Of a DNA stretch of 57,990 nucleotides, positions 26,175-34,724 are shown in pieces. A program made the position numbers and the translations under genes. The notes below the pieces were generated by a model. The model was not told the DNA's origin and did no database searches. It saw only the letters and a list, made by a program, of their open reading frames with translations. The DNA is from Pseudonocardia sp. (GTDB lineage Bacteria; Actinomycetota; Actinomycetes; Mycobacteriales; Pseudonocardiaceae). Numbering within the stretch: the first letter of the stretch is position 1; each line of letters starts with the position of its first letter. The stretch covers positions 6,455 to 64,444 of the forward strand of contig JAOZVV010000060.1 in assembly GCA_025869365.1 (NCBI GenBank), given 5' to 3'.

Positions 26175-28796
26175 GTGTCCAGCTCCGGCAGCGCGCCCAC
26201 CGCCGCGCTCCACCAGAACGAGACAGGTCGTGCCGAGGGGGAGTCCGCCGGCACGGCGCTGCCGGCGGCGATGACGCACCGGCAGATCGTCGAGGCGCTG
26301 TCCGGGCTCTTCCTGGCCCTGTTCACCGCCATGCTCTCGGCGACGATCGTGTCCAACGCGCTGCCGACGATCATCACGGACCTGCACGGCTCGCAGAGCC
26401 AGTACACCTGGCTCGTCACCGCCACCCTGCTCTCCTCGACGGCCAGCACCCCGATCTGGGGCAAGCTCTCGGACCTGTTCAGCAAGAAGCTGCTGGTCCA
26501 GATCTCGATCCTGCTCTACGTCGGCGGGTCGGTCGCGGCCGGTTTCTCCACCACGGTGCCGATCCTGATCGGCTGGCGCGCGGTCCAGGGCCTGGGCCTC
26601 GGTGCGCTGCAGTCCCTGGTCGTCATCGTGATGGCCGCGATGATCAGCCCGCGGGAGCGGGGCCGCTACACCGGTCCGATGGCCGCGGTGATGTCCGTCG
26701 CGACCGTCGCGGGCCCGCTGATCGGCGGCGTCATCGTGGACACGGACTGGCTCGGCTGGCGCTGGTGCTTCTTCTTCGGCGTCCCCTTCGCGGTCGCCGC
26801 ACTCATCCTCGTCCAGCGCACGCTGAACCTCCCGGTCGTCAGGCGCAAGGTCGTCATCGACTACCTGGGGGCGGCCCTGATCGCCGCCGGGGTCTGCGAC
26901 CTGCTGATCTGGGTCACCCTCGCGGGCAACGACTTCGAGTGGGCCTCGGGCACGTCGTTCCTGCTGCTGGGCGGCGGCATCGTGGTCCTGGCCCTCGCCG
27001 TGGTCGTCGAGTCCAGGGTGCCGGAGCCGATCATCCCGCTCTACCTGTTCAAGGAGCGCACCACCACCCTCGCCGTGGTCGCGAGCGTCGCGGTGGGTGT
27101 CGCGATGTTCGGCAGCGCGGTGTTCCTGGGCCAGTACTTCCAGATCGCGCGCGGCTACTCGCCCACCGCGTCCGGCCTGCTGACGATGCCGATGATCCTC
27201 GGCTCCGCCGTCTCGGCCACCGTGTCCGGCGCGCTGATCACCAGGCTCGGCCGCTGGAAGGGCTTCCTGGTCGGCGGCTCGGTGCTCCTGGTCGTGGGCT
27301 TCGGCCTGCTGGCGACGATCGACCACGAGACCGGCATGGTGCTGATCGGCGTCTACCTCGCGGTCCTGGGCCTCGGCCTCGGCATGACGATGCAGAACCT
27401 CGTGCTCGCCGTGCAGAACACCGTCGCGGTCAAGGACCTCGGCGCCGCGAGCTCGACCGTCGGGTTCTTCCGCTCCCTCGGCGGCACCGTCGGCGTCTCG
27501 GTCCTCGGTGCGGTCCTCGCGACGCAGGTCGCGAACCTCACGACGCGGGGGCTGACCGACGCGGGTGTCCCCGCCTCCGGCTCGGTGGCGTCCGGCGAGG
27601 TGGGCATCGGCAGCCTGAACGAGCTACCGCCCTTCGTCGCGGCGATCGTCCGGGCCGCCTACGGGGACGGCACCGCCCGCATCTTCCTGATCGCGGGCAT
27701 CCTGTCGGTGATCACGCTGCTGGCGGTCCTGTTCATCAAGGAGGTGCCGCTGCGCACCGCGAGCGGCCTGGAGCAGCAGGCCGGGGCGGACGCCGCGGCC
27801 GCGGGTGGGGCGCCCGGCCCCGCTCCCGTCGCCGTTGCTGCTGCCGCCGCCGTCCCCGTTGCCCCCGTTGCCGTTGCTCCGGTCGGCGTTGCTCCCGGCG
27901 CCGCGCCTGCGATGGCGGCCGAGCCCGCACCGGCCGCCCGGACCGCCGAGGGGCCCGCGGTGCACGGCCGGGTCACCGGTGCCCACGGCGCCGGCCTCCC
28001 CGGCGCGGTCGTCACCGTGACGGCCCCCGACGGCGCCCAGGTCGGGCGCGTGGTCAGCGGGCGGGACGGCTCCTACCGCGTCGTGCTGCCGGCCGGAGGC
28101 ACGTTCCTGCTGGTCGCGGCGTCGGGTGCGCTCCAGCCGCACGCCGTGATGATCCCGGTGGCGGACGTCCCCGTCCGGCACGACGTCCTGCTCTCCGGTA
28201 CCAGCGGGCTCCTCGGCTCGGTCCGGCTGCCGGACGCTGTGGCCGGATCCGTACCGGCCCCGGACGTCACGATCACCCTGATCGACGCCCGTGGGGACGT
28301 CGCCGGCTCGGCCCGGAAGGACGCCGAGGGCCGCTACCGGATCGACGGGGTGGCGGCGGGCACCTACACGATGACCGCCTCGGGGGAGGGCTACCAGCCG
28401 GTGGCCTCGGCCGTCGACCTCGTCGACGGGGTCACCGCGCACCGGGACCTGGAACTCCCGGGCGGGGCCCGCCTGCAGGGCACGGTCCGGGCCGGTGGTT
28501 CCGGCCGCGTGGTCCCGGAGGCGGTCGCCACGCTCGTCGACGAGCGGGGTCAGGTGGTCGGTTCCGCCGTCACCGGGTGCGACGGCGTCTTCGCCTTCGA
28601 CGACCTGCCCAGCGGGTCCTACACGCTCACGGCCTCGGGCTACGGCCCGGACGTGCAGGTCGTCCCGGTCCCGGCGGGCGGCACGGCCACGGTGCGGGTC
28701 GCGCTCGGCCCGGCCACGGTCCCGTCGGACGCGGACGTCGCGCCGCGGGTGCAGGAGCCGGCCGCCCCGATCTGCGTCCCGGTGGCGGGCAGCTGA
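26175..28796 (+). CDS. DHA2-type MFS efflux transporter with three C-terminal CnaB-like domains
   Basis: An 873-residue fusion. Residues ~30-525 are a major facilitator of the 14-helix drug:H+ antiporter-2 type, with motif A GKLSDLFSKK and motif C-like GPLIGG. An Ala/Val/Pro linker follows (~525-595), then three beta-sandwich repeats of the carboxypeptidase-regulatory/CnaB type, each opening with a G-x-V-like strand and ending in a YTLTASG-like strand (about 597-675, 677-760 and 765-850). The GTG at 26175 has GAGGAG 6 nt upstream. The substrate is unknown; regulation by the adjacent MarR protein is likely. In a 14-helix protein the tail should be cytoplasmic, which is unusual for such domains. 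Confidence 0.88.
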   Translation: MSSSGSAPTAALHQNETGRAEGESAGTALPAAMTHRQIVEALSGLFLALFTAMLSATIVSNALPTIITDLHGSQSQYTWLVTATLLSSTASTPIWGKLSDLFSKKLLVQISILLYVGGSVAAGFSTTVPILIGWRAVQGLGLGALQSLVVIVMAAMISPRERGRYTGPMAAVMSVATVAGPLIGGVIVDTDWLGWRWCFFFGVPFAVAALILVQRTLNLPVVRRKVVIDYLGAALIAAGVCDLLIWVTLAGNDFEWASGTSFLLLGGGIVVLALAVVVESRVPEPIIPLYLFKERTTTLAVVASVAVGVAMFGSAVFLGQYFQIARGYSPTASGLLTMPMILGSAVSATVSGALITRLGRWKGFLVGGSVLLVVGFGLLATIDHETGMVLIGVYLAVLGLGLGMTMQNLVLAVQNTVAVKDLGAASSTVGFFRSLGGTVGVSVLGAVLATQVANLTTRGLTDAGVPASGSVASGEVGIGSLNELPPFVAAIVRAAYGDGTARIFLIAGILSVITLLAVLFIKEVPLRTASGLEQQAGADAAAAGGAPGPAPVAVAAAAAVPVAPVAVAPVGVAPGAAPAMAAEPAPAARTAEGPAVHGRVTGAHGAGLPGAVVTVTAPDGAQVGRVVSGRDGSYRVVLPAGGTFLLVAASGALQPHAVMIPVADVPVRHDVLLSGTSGLLGSVRLPDAVAGSVPAPDVTITLIDARGDVAGSARKDAEGRYRIDGVAAGTYTMTASGEGYQPVASAVDLVDGVTAHRDLELPGGARLQGTVRAGGSGRVVPEAVATLVDERGQVVGSAVTGCDGVFAFDDLPSGSYTLTASGYGPDVQVVPVPAGGTATVRVALGPATVPSDADVAPRVQEPAAPICVPVAGS

Positions 28797-28840
28797 TCCG
28801 GCGTCGCGCAGGACGGATCGGCGGCCGGCCGATCCGCGGT

Positions 28841-28860
28841 CATTGACACCAACGTCAATG
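28841..28860. promoter_or_regulatory. Palindromic operator of the TetR-carboxylase operon
   Basis: CATTGAC (28841-28847) and GTCAATG (28854-28860) form an exact inverted repeat with a 6-nt centre. A consensus-like -35 box TTGACA (28843-28848) lies within it, 30 bp before the TetR start. It is probably the autoregulatory site of the downstream TetR protein. Confidence 0.6.
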
Positions 28861-28877
28861 TCACTGAGCATGGCGGG

Positions 28878-29507
28878 ATGTCTGCGCCGACTCCGGCGCC
28901 GGTGGGGACCTGGGCGGTCCGGGACGCGAAGGACCGGGACGACAGCCCCACCCGCGCGCGCCTGCTGAGGGCCGCCGAGGTCGCCTTCGCCGCGCAGGGC
29001 TTCGCCCGGACGACGGTCGCGGACATCACGACGGGTGCCGGCACCGGCCGCGCCACCTTCTACGTGTACTTCTCCTCCAGGACCGAGATCTTCGGCGCGC
29101 TCGCCGCCGAGGTGCGCGAGCGGCTCTGCGCGGCCCAGGACGTCACCGCGTCCGGCACGCCCACGGAGGTATGGAACGCCGCGCTGGCCGCCTACCTGGA
29201 CGCGTGGACCGGAAGCATCGCGCTGCTGCGGGTGATCTCCCACCAGGCGCTGGTCGATCCCGAGATGCGCCGCGTCCTGGACGAGATCCGGGCGGTACCC
29301 ACCCGGCGGCACCGCCGGTTCGTCGAACGCCTGGAACGCGACGGGTTCGCCCGGCCCGCCGCATCCCCCGAGCTCACCGCCCAGGCCGTGCAGGGGATGG
29401 TGGAGCGGTACGCCGACCTGGTGGCCGCGGGCACTCTGACCAGGGACGACGCGATCGCCGCGCTGTCCGCGCTCTACTCCGGAATGGTGAGGTTCACGAC
29501 GCAGTGA
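28878..29507 (+). CDS. TetR/AcrR family regulator coupled to a carboxylase
   Basis: A 209-residue TetR regulator with helix-turn-helix at ~30-75 (RLLRAAEVAFAAQGFARTTVADI, then GTGRATFYVYFSSRTEIF), the canonical recognition-helix pattern. The C-terminal ligand domain is ordinary. Its stop overlaps the carboxylase GTG start (GTGA), so the regulator and its presumed target are co-translated. A perfect CATTGAC-n6-GTCAATG palindrome lies 18 bp upstream, pointing to autorepression of the operon. The ligand may be an acyl-CoA, inferred from the enzyme. Confidence 0.91.
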   Translation: MSAPTPAPVGTWAVRDAKDRDDSPTRARLLRAAEVAFAAQGFARTTVADITTGAGTGRATFYVYFSSRTEIFGALAAEVRERLCAAQDVTASGTPTEVWNAALAAYLDAWTGSIALLRVISHQALVDPEMRRVLDEIRAVPTRRHRRFVERLERDGFARPAASPELTAQAVQGMVERYADLVAAGTLTRDDAIAALSALYSGMVRFTTQ

Positions 29508-32500
29508 TCACCCGGCTGCTCATCGCCAACCGCGGCGAGATCGCGATCCGGATCGCCCGCGCCGCCGCGGACCTCCGGATCGCCTCCGTCGCGGTGTTCG
29601 CCGCGGACGACGCGGACGCCCCGCACGTCGCGAAGGCGGACTCCGCCGTCGCGCTGCGCGGATCCGGCGTCCCCGCCTACCTGGACGTCGCCGACGTGCT
29701 GCGGGCGGCGGTGGAGGCCGGCGCGGACGCGATCCACCCCGGCTACGGGTTCCTCAGCGAGAACGCGCTGTTCGCCGAGGCGTGTGCGGAGCGGGGGATC
29801 GTCTTCGTCGGCCCGTCGCCGGAGATCCTGGCGGCGTTCGGGGACAAGACCCGCGCCCGCGAACTGGCCCGGACCGCCGGGCTCCCCGTGCTCGCCGGGA
29901 CGGACGGCCCCGTGGACGTGGCCGGCGCGCAGGAGTTCCAGCGCTCGCTGCCCACCCCGGGCGCGGTGATGCTCAAGGCGGTCTCGGGCGGCGGCGGGCG
30001 CGGGATGCGTCGGGTCACGGACCCCGGGACGCTCGTCGCGGACTTCGAGCGCTGCGCGTCCGAGGCGCGGTCCGCGTTCGGCGACGACCGGGTCTACGCC
30101 GAGGAGCTCCTCGCGCCGGCCCGGCACGTCGAGGTGCAGATCCTCGGGGACGGCACCGGCGCCGTCACCCAGCTCGGCGAGCGGGACTGCTCGATCCAGC
30201 GGCGGCACCAGAAGATCGTGGAGGTGGCGCCCAGTCCGGGGCTGCCCGCCCCGGTCCGGGCGGAGCTGCTCGCGGCCGCGGTGCGGCTGGGGGAGTCCGT
30301 CCGGTACGCCGGGCTGGGCACGGTCGAGTTCCTGGTGAGCGGCACCCGGACGGCGTTCATCGAGGTCAACCCCCGCCTGCAGGTGGAGCACACGATCACC
30401 GAGGAGGTCACCGGCGTCGATCTCGTGCGGGCGCAGATCGAGCTCGCCGCGGGTCGCTCGCTCGCCGATCTCGGGCTCACCCAGGCGGAGGCGCCGGCGC
30501 CGCGGGGCGCCGCGCTGCAGGCCCGGATCACCCTGGAGACCACCAACCCGGACGGGACGATCACCCCCGCCGGCGGCACGCTGACGGCGTTCGAGCTGCC
30601 GTCCGGCCGCGGCGTGCGCGTGGACGCCGCGGGCTACGTCGGCTACCGCACGAGCCTGCGCTACGACTCGCTGCTCGCGAAGCTGATCGTGCACGACCGC
30701 TCCCCGGACCTCGCCGCGCTCGCGGACCGGGCCCACCGCGCGCTCTGCGAGGTGAATGTGGCGGGCGCGGACACCAACGTGGACGTCCTGGCCGGGATCG
30801 TCGCGCATCCCGCGTTCCGCGCCGGGGAGCTCAGCACCGGGTTCCTGGAGGAGCACCTGCCCGAGATCCTCGGCACCGCCCGGCCCCACCGCTACGTCGA
30901 GGGCCCGGCGGCGGCCGTCGTCGAAGGCGCGTCGTCGCAGGTCACCGTGCCGGACGGGGCGCTCGCGCTGCGCTCGGACGCGCCGGGCACCGTGGTGTCC
31001 GTCGAGGTGGCCGAGGGTGCGCAGGTGCGCGCGGGGCAGACCCTGCTGGTGCTCGAGGCGATGAAGATGGAGCACGTCGTGACGGCCCCGGCGTCCGGGA
31101 TCGTGCGGACCCTCGCGGCCGCGGCGGGGGGCACCGTCGCCGCACGGGACGTGCTGGTCGTCCTCGAACCCGTCGAGGGGCTGGCGGAGGACGCCGCCGC
31201 AGTCGCCGAGATCGATCCGGAGCTGATCCGGCCGGACCTCGCCGAGGTGCTCGAACGGCACGCGATCGGCCTGGACGAGCGCCGCGGCCCCGCCGTCGCC
31301 AAGCGCCGGAAGACGGGGTTGCGCACCGCCCGGGAGAACCTCGCGGACCTCTGCGACGACGGCTCCTTCGTCGAGTTCGGTGCGCTCGCCATCGCGGCGC
31401 AGCGCCTGCGGCGCCCGCTCTCGGACCTCATCGAGCGCACCCCCGCGGACGGGATGCTGGCCGGGACCGCGACGATCAACGCGGACCTCGTCGGCGAGGA
31501 GAACGCCGGGGCCATCGTGCTGTCCTACGACTACACGGTCCTCGCCGGCACCCAGGGCTTCACCAACCACAAGAAGAAGGACCGGATCTTCGAGCTCGCC
31601 GAGCGGCGCCGGCTCCCGGTCGTCGTCTACGCGGAGGGCGGGGGAGGACGGCCCGGGGACACGGACGGCAGCTGGGCGTCGATGCTGGACGTCCCGGCGT
31701 TCGAGCTGTTCGGCAGGCTCTCCGCGCTGGTCCCGCTGGTCGGCGTCGTCGCGGGCCGGTGCTTCGCGGGCAATGCCGCGCTGCTCGGCGTCTGCGACGT
31801 GATCATCGCGGTGGAGGGCACGAGCCTCGGCATGGGCGGCCCGGCGATGATCGAGGGCGGCGGGCTCGGGGTCGTGGCGCCGGACGACGTCGGCCCGATG
31901 TCCGTGCAGGTGCCCAACGGGGTCGTCGACGTGCTGGTGCCGGACGAGGCGGAGGCCACCCGCGTCGCGAAGCGGTACCTGTCGTACTTCCAGGGCCCGG
32001 TGGCGGCCTGGACCGCGCCGGACCAGCGGAGGCTGCGCCACGTCGTCCCGGAGAACCGCCTGCGGGTCTACGACATGCGCGCGGTGATCGACGGCCTCGC
32101 GGACGACGGGTCGGTGCTGGAGCTGCGGCGGGGGTTCGGCGCGGGGATGATCACCGCGCTGATCCGGGTCGAGGGCCGCCCGATGGGGCTGATCGCGAAC
32201 AACCCGGCCCACCTCGGCGGGGCGATCGACCGGGACGCCGCGGACAAGTCGGCCCGGTTCCTGCAGCTCTGCGACGCGTTCGGGCTGCCCGTCGTCTCGC
32301 TGTGCGACACCCCGGGCTTCATGGTCGGCACCGCGTCCGAGCGCGAGGCGACGGTGCGGCACTTCAGCCGGCTGTTCGTCATCGGCGCGAACCTGTCCGT
32401 CCCGCTCGGCCTGGTGATCATCCGCAAGTGCTACGGCCTGGGCGCGCAGGCGATGGCGGCCGGCAGCCTCAAGGCCCCCACCTTCTCGGTGTCCTGGCCG

Positions 32501-32779
32501 ACGGGGGAGCTGGGCGGGATGGGCCTGGAGGGCGCGGTCCGGCTGGGCTACCGCAAGGAGCTCGACGCCGTCGAGGACCCCGACGAGCGGCAGGCGCTGT
32601 TCGAGAAGATGGTCGCCGCGGAGTACGAGAAGGGGAAGGCGCTCGCCACGGCCACGGTCTTCGAGCTGGACGACGTGATCGACCCGGCCGAGACCCGGCG
32701 CTGGATCACCAGCCAGTTCCCCGCGCGGAAGGTGGGCCCGCAGCCGCAGAAGGTCCGGCCCAACATCGACACCTGGTAG
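29504..32779 (+). CDS. Single-chain biotin-dependent acyl-CoA carboxylase
   Basis: A 1091-residue fusion of all catalytic parts of an acyl-CoA carboxylase. Biotin carboxylase occupies ~1-445 (IANRGEIAIRIARAA; ATP-grasp loop VSGGGGRGMR; ERDCSIQRRHQK; IEVNPRLQVEHTITEE). The biotinyl domain follows, with the acceptor K521 in EAMKMEH. The carboxyltransferase is at ~565-1091, with oxyanion glycines in MGGPAMIEGGG and GFMVGT. This layout matches the homohexameric long-chain acyl-CoA carboxylases of mycobacteria, rather than split AccA3/AccD enzymes. The substrate is uncertain. The GTG start overlaps the TetR stop. Confidence 0.93.
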   Translation: MITRLLIANRGEIAIRIARAAADLRIASVAVFAADDADAPHVAKADSAVALRGSGVPAYLDVADVLRAAVEAGADAIHPGYGFLSENALFAEACAERGIVFVGPSPEILAAFGDKTRARELARTAGLPVLAGTDGPVDVAGAQEFQRSLPTPGAVMLKAVSGGGGRGMRRVTDPGTLVADFERCASEARSAFGDDRVYAEELLAPARHVEVQILGDGTGAVTQLGERDCSIQRRHQKIVEVAPSPGLPAPVRAELLAAAVRLGESVRYAGLGTVEFLVSGTRTAFIEVNPRLQVEHTITEEVTGVDLVRAQIELAAGRSLADLGLTQAEAPAPRGAALQARITLETTNPDGTITPAGGTLTAFELPSGRGVRVDAAGYVGYRTSLRYDSLLAKLIVHDRSPDLAALADRAHRALCEVNVAGADTNVDVLAGIVAHPAFRAGELSTGFLEEHLPEILGTARPHRYVEGPAAAVVEGASSQVTVPDGALALRSDAPGTVVSVEVAEGAQVRAGQTLLVLEAMKMEHVVTAPASGIVRTLAAAAGGTVAARDVLVVLEPVEGLAEDAAAVAEIDPELIRPDLAEVLERHAIGLDERRGPAVAKRRKTGLRTARENLADLCDDGSFVEFGALAIAAQRLRRPLSDLIERTPADGMLAGTATINADLVGEENAGAIVLSYDYTVLAGTQGFTNHKKKDRIFELAERRRLPVVVYAEGGGGRPGDTDGSWASMLDVPAFELFGRLSALVPLVGVVAGRCFAGNAALLGVCDVIIAVEGTSLGMGGPAMIEGGGLGVVAPDDVGPMSVQVPNGVVDVLVPDEAEATRVAKRYLSYFQGPVAAWTAPDQRRLRHVVPENRLRVYDMRAVIDGLADDGSVLELRRGFGAGMITALIRVEGRPMGLIANNPAHLGGAIDRDAADKSARFLQLCDAFGLPVVSLCDTPGFMVGTASEREATVRHFSRLFVIGANLSVPLGLVIIRKCYGLGAQAMAAGSLKAPTFSVSWPTGELGGMGLEGAVRLGYRKELDAVEDPDERQALFEKMVAAEYEKGKALATATVFELDDVIDPAETRRWITSQFPARKVGPQPQKVRPNIDTW

Positions 32780-32782
32780 CCG

Positions 32783-33298
32783 TCAACGGGCCCGGGCCGC
32801 GCGATGGGCCGCCACGTGGACGCGGGTCGCGCAGGTCCGGGAGCAGAACGCGCGGCGGCCGCCGCGGGACACGTCGACGAAGACGCGCTCGCAGCCGGGC
32901 GCCGCGCAGGCGCCGATCCGGTCCGGCCCCGCCTCGGCGATGACCGTCGCGAGGCTCCCCGCGGTGACGGCCCGGACCCGGGTGACGACGTCCGCGGACT
33001 CCGGGGCGAAGTGCACGTGTGGGGGCTGGCCGTCGTGGACGGACAGGAACGGCCTGGCCGCGGCCTCGTCGAGGAGCGCGTTCACCACCCGGACGACGTC
33101 CGGCCCGGCGGCGAAGGCGGGCCGCAGCCGGTCTCCCCAGGCCAGCAGCGGACCGACCTGCTCCGGGGAGACCGTGGCGCGCCTCACGAGATGCCGCGCC
33201 AGGGCGTCCTGCAGGGCGTCCACGCTGGTCAGCGGCTGGAGGTTGGCCAGCTCGGCGGCGAGCAGGCCACCCCGGCCGCTGTAAGCGTTGAAGTGCAC
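32783..33298 (-). CDS. CGNR zinc-finger protein (ABATE-domain regulator)
   Basis: A 171-residue predicted transcription factor. The N-terminal ligand-binding part begins HFNAYSGRGGLLAAELANL. The C-terminal zinc finger has C-x4-C in GACAAPGCERVF and C-x3-C in FCSRTCATRV, the latter at the CGNR position (~148-160), with a basic tail. It starts with GTG at 33298. TAATCA lies about 6 nt upstream of the start, so the mRNA may be leaderless. It is convergent with the carboxylase, with only 3 bp between the stops. Confidence 0.88.
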   Translation of the reverse strand: MHFNAYSGRGGLLAAELANLQPLTSVDALQDALARHLVRRATVSPEQVGPLLAWGDRLRPAFAAGPDVVRVVNALLDEAAARPFLSVHDGQPPHVHFAPESADVVTRVRAVTAGSLATVIAEAGPDRIGACAAPGCERVFVDVSRGGRRAFCSRTCATRVHVAAHRAARAR

Positions 33299-33324
33299 TA
33301 GATGATTACAGCACAGTCCCGGTC

Positions 33325-33540
33325 ATGCGCTCCTGCACCTTTCACGACGTCTCCGGGCACGACACCTCGGCCGGCCGGGTCCGCTATCAGATCTGCTCCG
33401 GCTGCGGCCGGTACCGGGTCCTTCTGGGCTGGGAGGTCCAAGGGGACCTGGTCCGGTCCGTGCCGTGCGACCTGCAGCGCCCCGGCCCTGCCGATCCGGC
33501 GCAGGGTCCGGCACGCCGCTCCGCGGTGACCGCCCCCTAG
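33325..33540 (+). CDS. Small hypothetical protein with CxxC motif
   Basis: A 71-codon frame. The sequence is plausible as a protein: CTFHDVSGHDTSAGRVRYQICSGCGRYRVLLGWEVQG holds His and four Cys (including C-S-G-C) that could bind zinc; the rest is Pro/Ala-rich. No family is recognised. It diverges from the CGNR gene across 26 bp, and its stop overlaps that of ohr on the other strand. There is no clear ribosome site, so it may be leaderless or spurious. Confidence 0.45.
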   Translation: MRSCTFHDVSGHDTSAGRVRYQICSGCGRYRVLLGWEVQGDLVRSVPCDLQRPGPADPAQGPARRSAVTAP

Positions 33541-33959
33541 GCGACGGTCGCGTCCACGGTGACCTCGATGTTGCCGCGGGTGGCGTTGGAGTACGGGCAG
33601 ACCTGGTGGGCGGCCGCCGCGAGCTCGTCCGCGGTGGCCTGGTCCACGCCGGCGAGCTCGACGTGCAGGGCGACGGTGAGGGCGAAGCCGCCCGCGTCGT
33701 TCGAGCCGATGCCGACCTCGGCGGAGACCGCGGAGTCCGTCACGTCCACCTTCTTGCTCTTGGCGACGACCTTGAGCGCGGAGTGGAAGCAGGCCGAGTA
33801 GCCCGCGGCGAAGAGCTGCTCCGGGTTCGTGGCGCCGCCGGGGCCGCCCATCTCCTTCGGGGCCCTGAGGTCGAAGTCCAGGATGCCGTCGGACGACCGG
33901 ACGTGGCCGTTGCGGGCGTCTCCGCTGGACATGGCGGCGGCGGTGTAGAGGACCTTCAT
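33537..33959 (-). CDS. ohr: Organic hydroperoxide resistance protein (OsmC/Ohr family)
   Basis: A 140-residue thiol peroxidase that reduces organic hydroperoxides. Both active-site cysteines are present: C57 in YSACFHSAL and C121 in QVCPYSNATRGN; the latter motif is typical of Ohr rather than OsmC. The usual YTA start (MKVLYTAAA) and TNPEQLFAAGY are also seen. The ATG at 33959 follows GGGAGC. It diverges from a TetR regulator rather than the more common MarR-type OhrR, and both share an inverted operator. Confidence 0.94.
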   Translation of the reverse strand: MKVLYTAAAMSSGDARNGHVRSSDGILDFDLRAPKEMGGPGGATNPEQLFAAGYSACFHSALKVVAKSKKVDVTDSAVSAEVGIGSNDAGGFALTVALHVELAGVDQATADELAAAAHQVCPYSNATRGNIEVTVDATVA

Positions 33960-33980
33960 GATGTGCTCCCGAGAAGAGGT

Positions 33981-34047
33981 AGAACGTTCGGTCTTGCTGC
34001 TGAGGACTCTGGCACGGCTCGGCGGAAGATGCAAGACCGAACGTTCT
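33981..34047. promoter_or_regulatory. Twin inverted operators between ohr and its TetR regulator
   Basis: A 17-bp sequence, AGAACGTTCGGTCTTGC at 33981-33997, is repeated exactly in inverted orientation at 34031-34047. One copy lies near each divergent start. A TACTCT box (34054-34059) 6 nt before the TetR ATG suggests a leaderless TetR transcript, with the operator just upstream of the -10. Control by the TetR protein at 34066 is inferred from position. Confidence 0.75.
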
Positions 34048-34065
34048 CTCTGCTACTCTGGTCAC

Positions 34066-34644
34066 ATGTCCACGCCCGTCGCCCCGCGCTTCTCCGAGGC
34101 CCGGGAGCGCCTCCTGCGCACCGCTTCGTCGCTGTTCTACGCCGAAGGGATCCGGGCCGTCGGGGTCGACCGGGTGATCTCGGAGGCGGGGGTCACGCGG
34201 GCCACGTTCTACCGGCACTTCCCCAGCAAGGACGACCTGGTCGTCGCCTACCTGAACGCGGTGGACCAGGCCGTACGCGCGATCGCCGGACCACAGGCCA
34301 CGACACCGCCGGAGGCCGCCGCCCAGCTCCGCTCGATCATCGACTCGATGGTCGAGACGTTGTGCGGCGAGGGCTTCCGCGGCTGCTCGTTCATCAACGC
34401 GGCAGCGGAGTTCCCGGATCCGCTCAGCCCGGTGCACCAGGCCGTCACCGGCCACCGGCGGTGGCTGGCGGACACGTTCGTCGCGGACCTGCGGGTCGCG
34501 GGACATCCGGATCCCGAGGGCGCCGCGGCCCACCTCATGATGCTGCGCGACGGTGCGATGGTCGCGGGCTACCTGGCGGACCCGCAGCGGGCCAGGGCCA
34601 CCCTGACCAGGGGTGTGGACGCGATCCTCGCCGAGGCCGCCTGA
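34066..34644 (+). CDS. TetR/AcrR family regulator divergent from ohr
   Basis: A 192-residue repressor with helix-turn-helix at ~10-58 (RERLLRTASSLFYAEGIRAVGVDRVI, then VTRATFYRHFPSKDDLV). Two ligand-domain cysteines (LCGEGFRGCSF, ~103-113) lie close together and could sense oxidants, fitting control of a peroxide-resistance gene; that is inference. The ATG at 34066 is likely leaderless. Exact inverted 17-bp repeats flank the intergenic region. Confidence 0.92.
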   Translation: MSTPVAPRFSEARERLLRTASSLFYAEGIRAVGVDRVISEAGVTRATFYRHFPSKDDLVVAYLNAVDQAVRAIAGPQATTPPEAAAQLRSIIDSMVETLCGEGFRGCSFINAAAEFPDPLSPVHQAVTGHRRWLADTFVADLRVAGHPDPEGAAAHLMMLRDGAMVAGYLADPQRARATLTRGVDAILAEAA

Positions 34645-34659
34645 CCGCCCGCGCACCGG

Positions 34660-34724
34660 CTCGCGTCATGGAGCCACAACGCGCTTTTCGGGCGGCTGGA
34701 CTCGCGTCATGGAGCCACAACGCG
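34660..34724. repeat. Tandem copy of a GGAGCCACAACGCG-containing sequence
   Basis: A 24-bp sequence ending in GGAGCCACAACGCG occurs at 34660-34683 and again at 34701-34724, a 41-bp period. Its inverted form occurs once more at 34744-34757. Only two direct copies exist, between convergent genes. It looks like a small intergenic repeat unit rather than a coding sequence. Confidence 0.75.

Noticed and set aside
29474-32362. Very long open frame antisense to the carboxylase gene (and similar frames at 1596-3722, 3834-6404 and 26087-28846)
   Set aside because: High GC removes stop codons from several frames. These translate to Arg/Pro/Gly/Ala-rich sequence with no recognisable domain and lie over well-defined genes.
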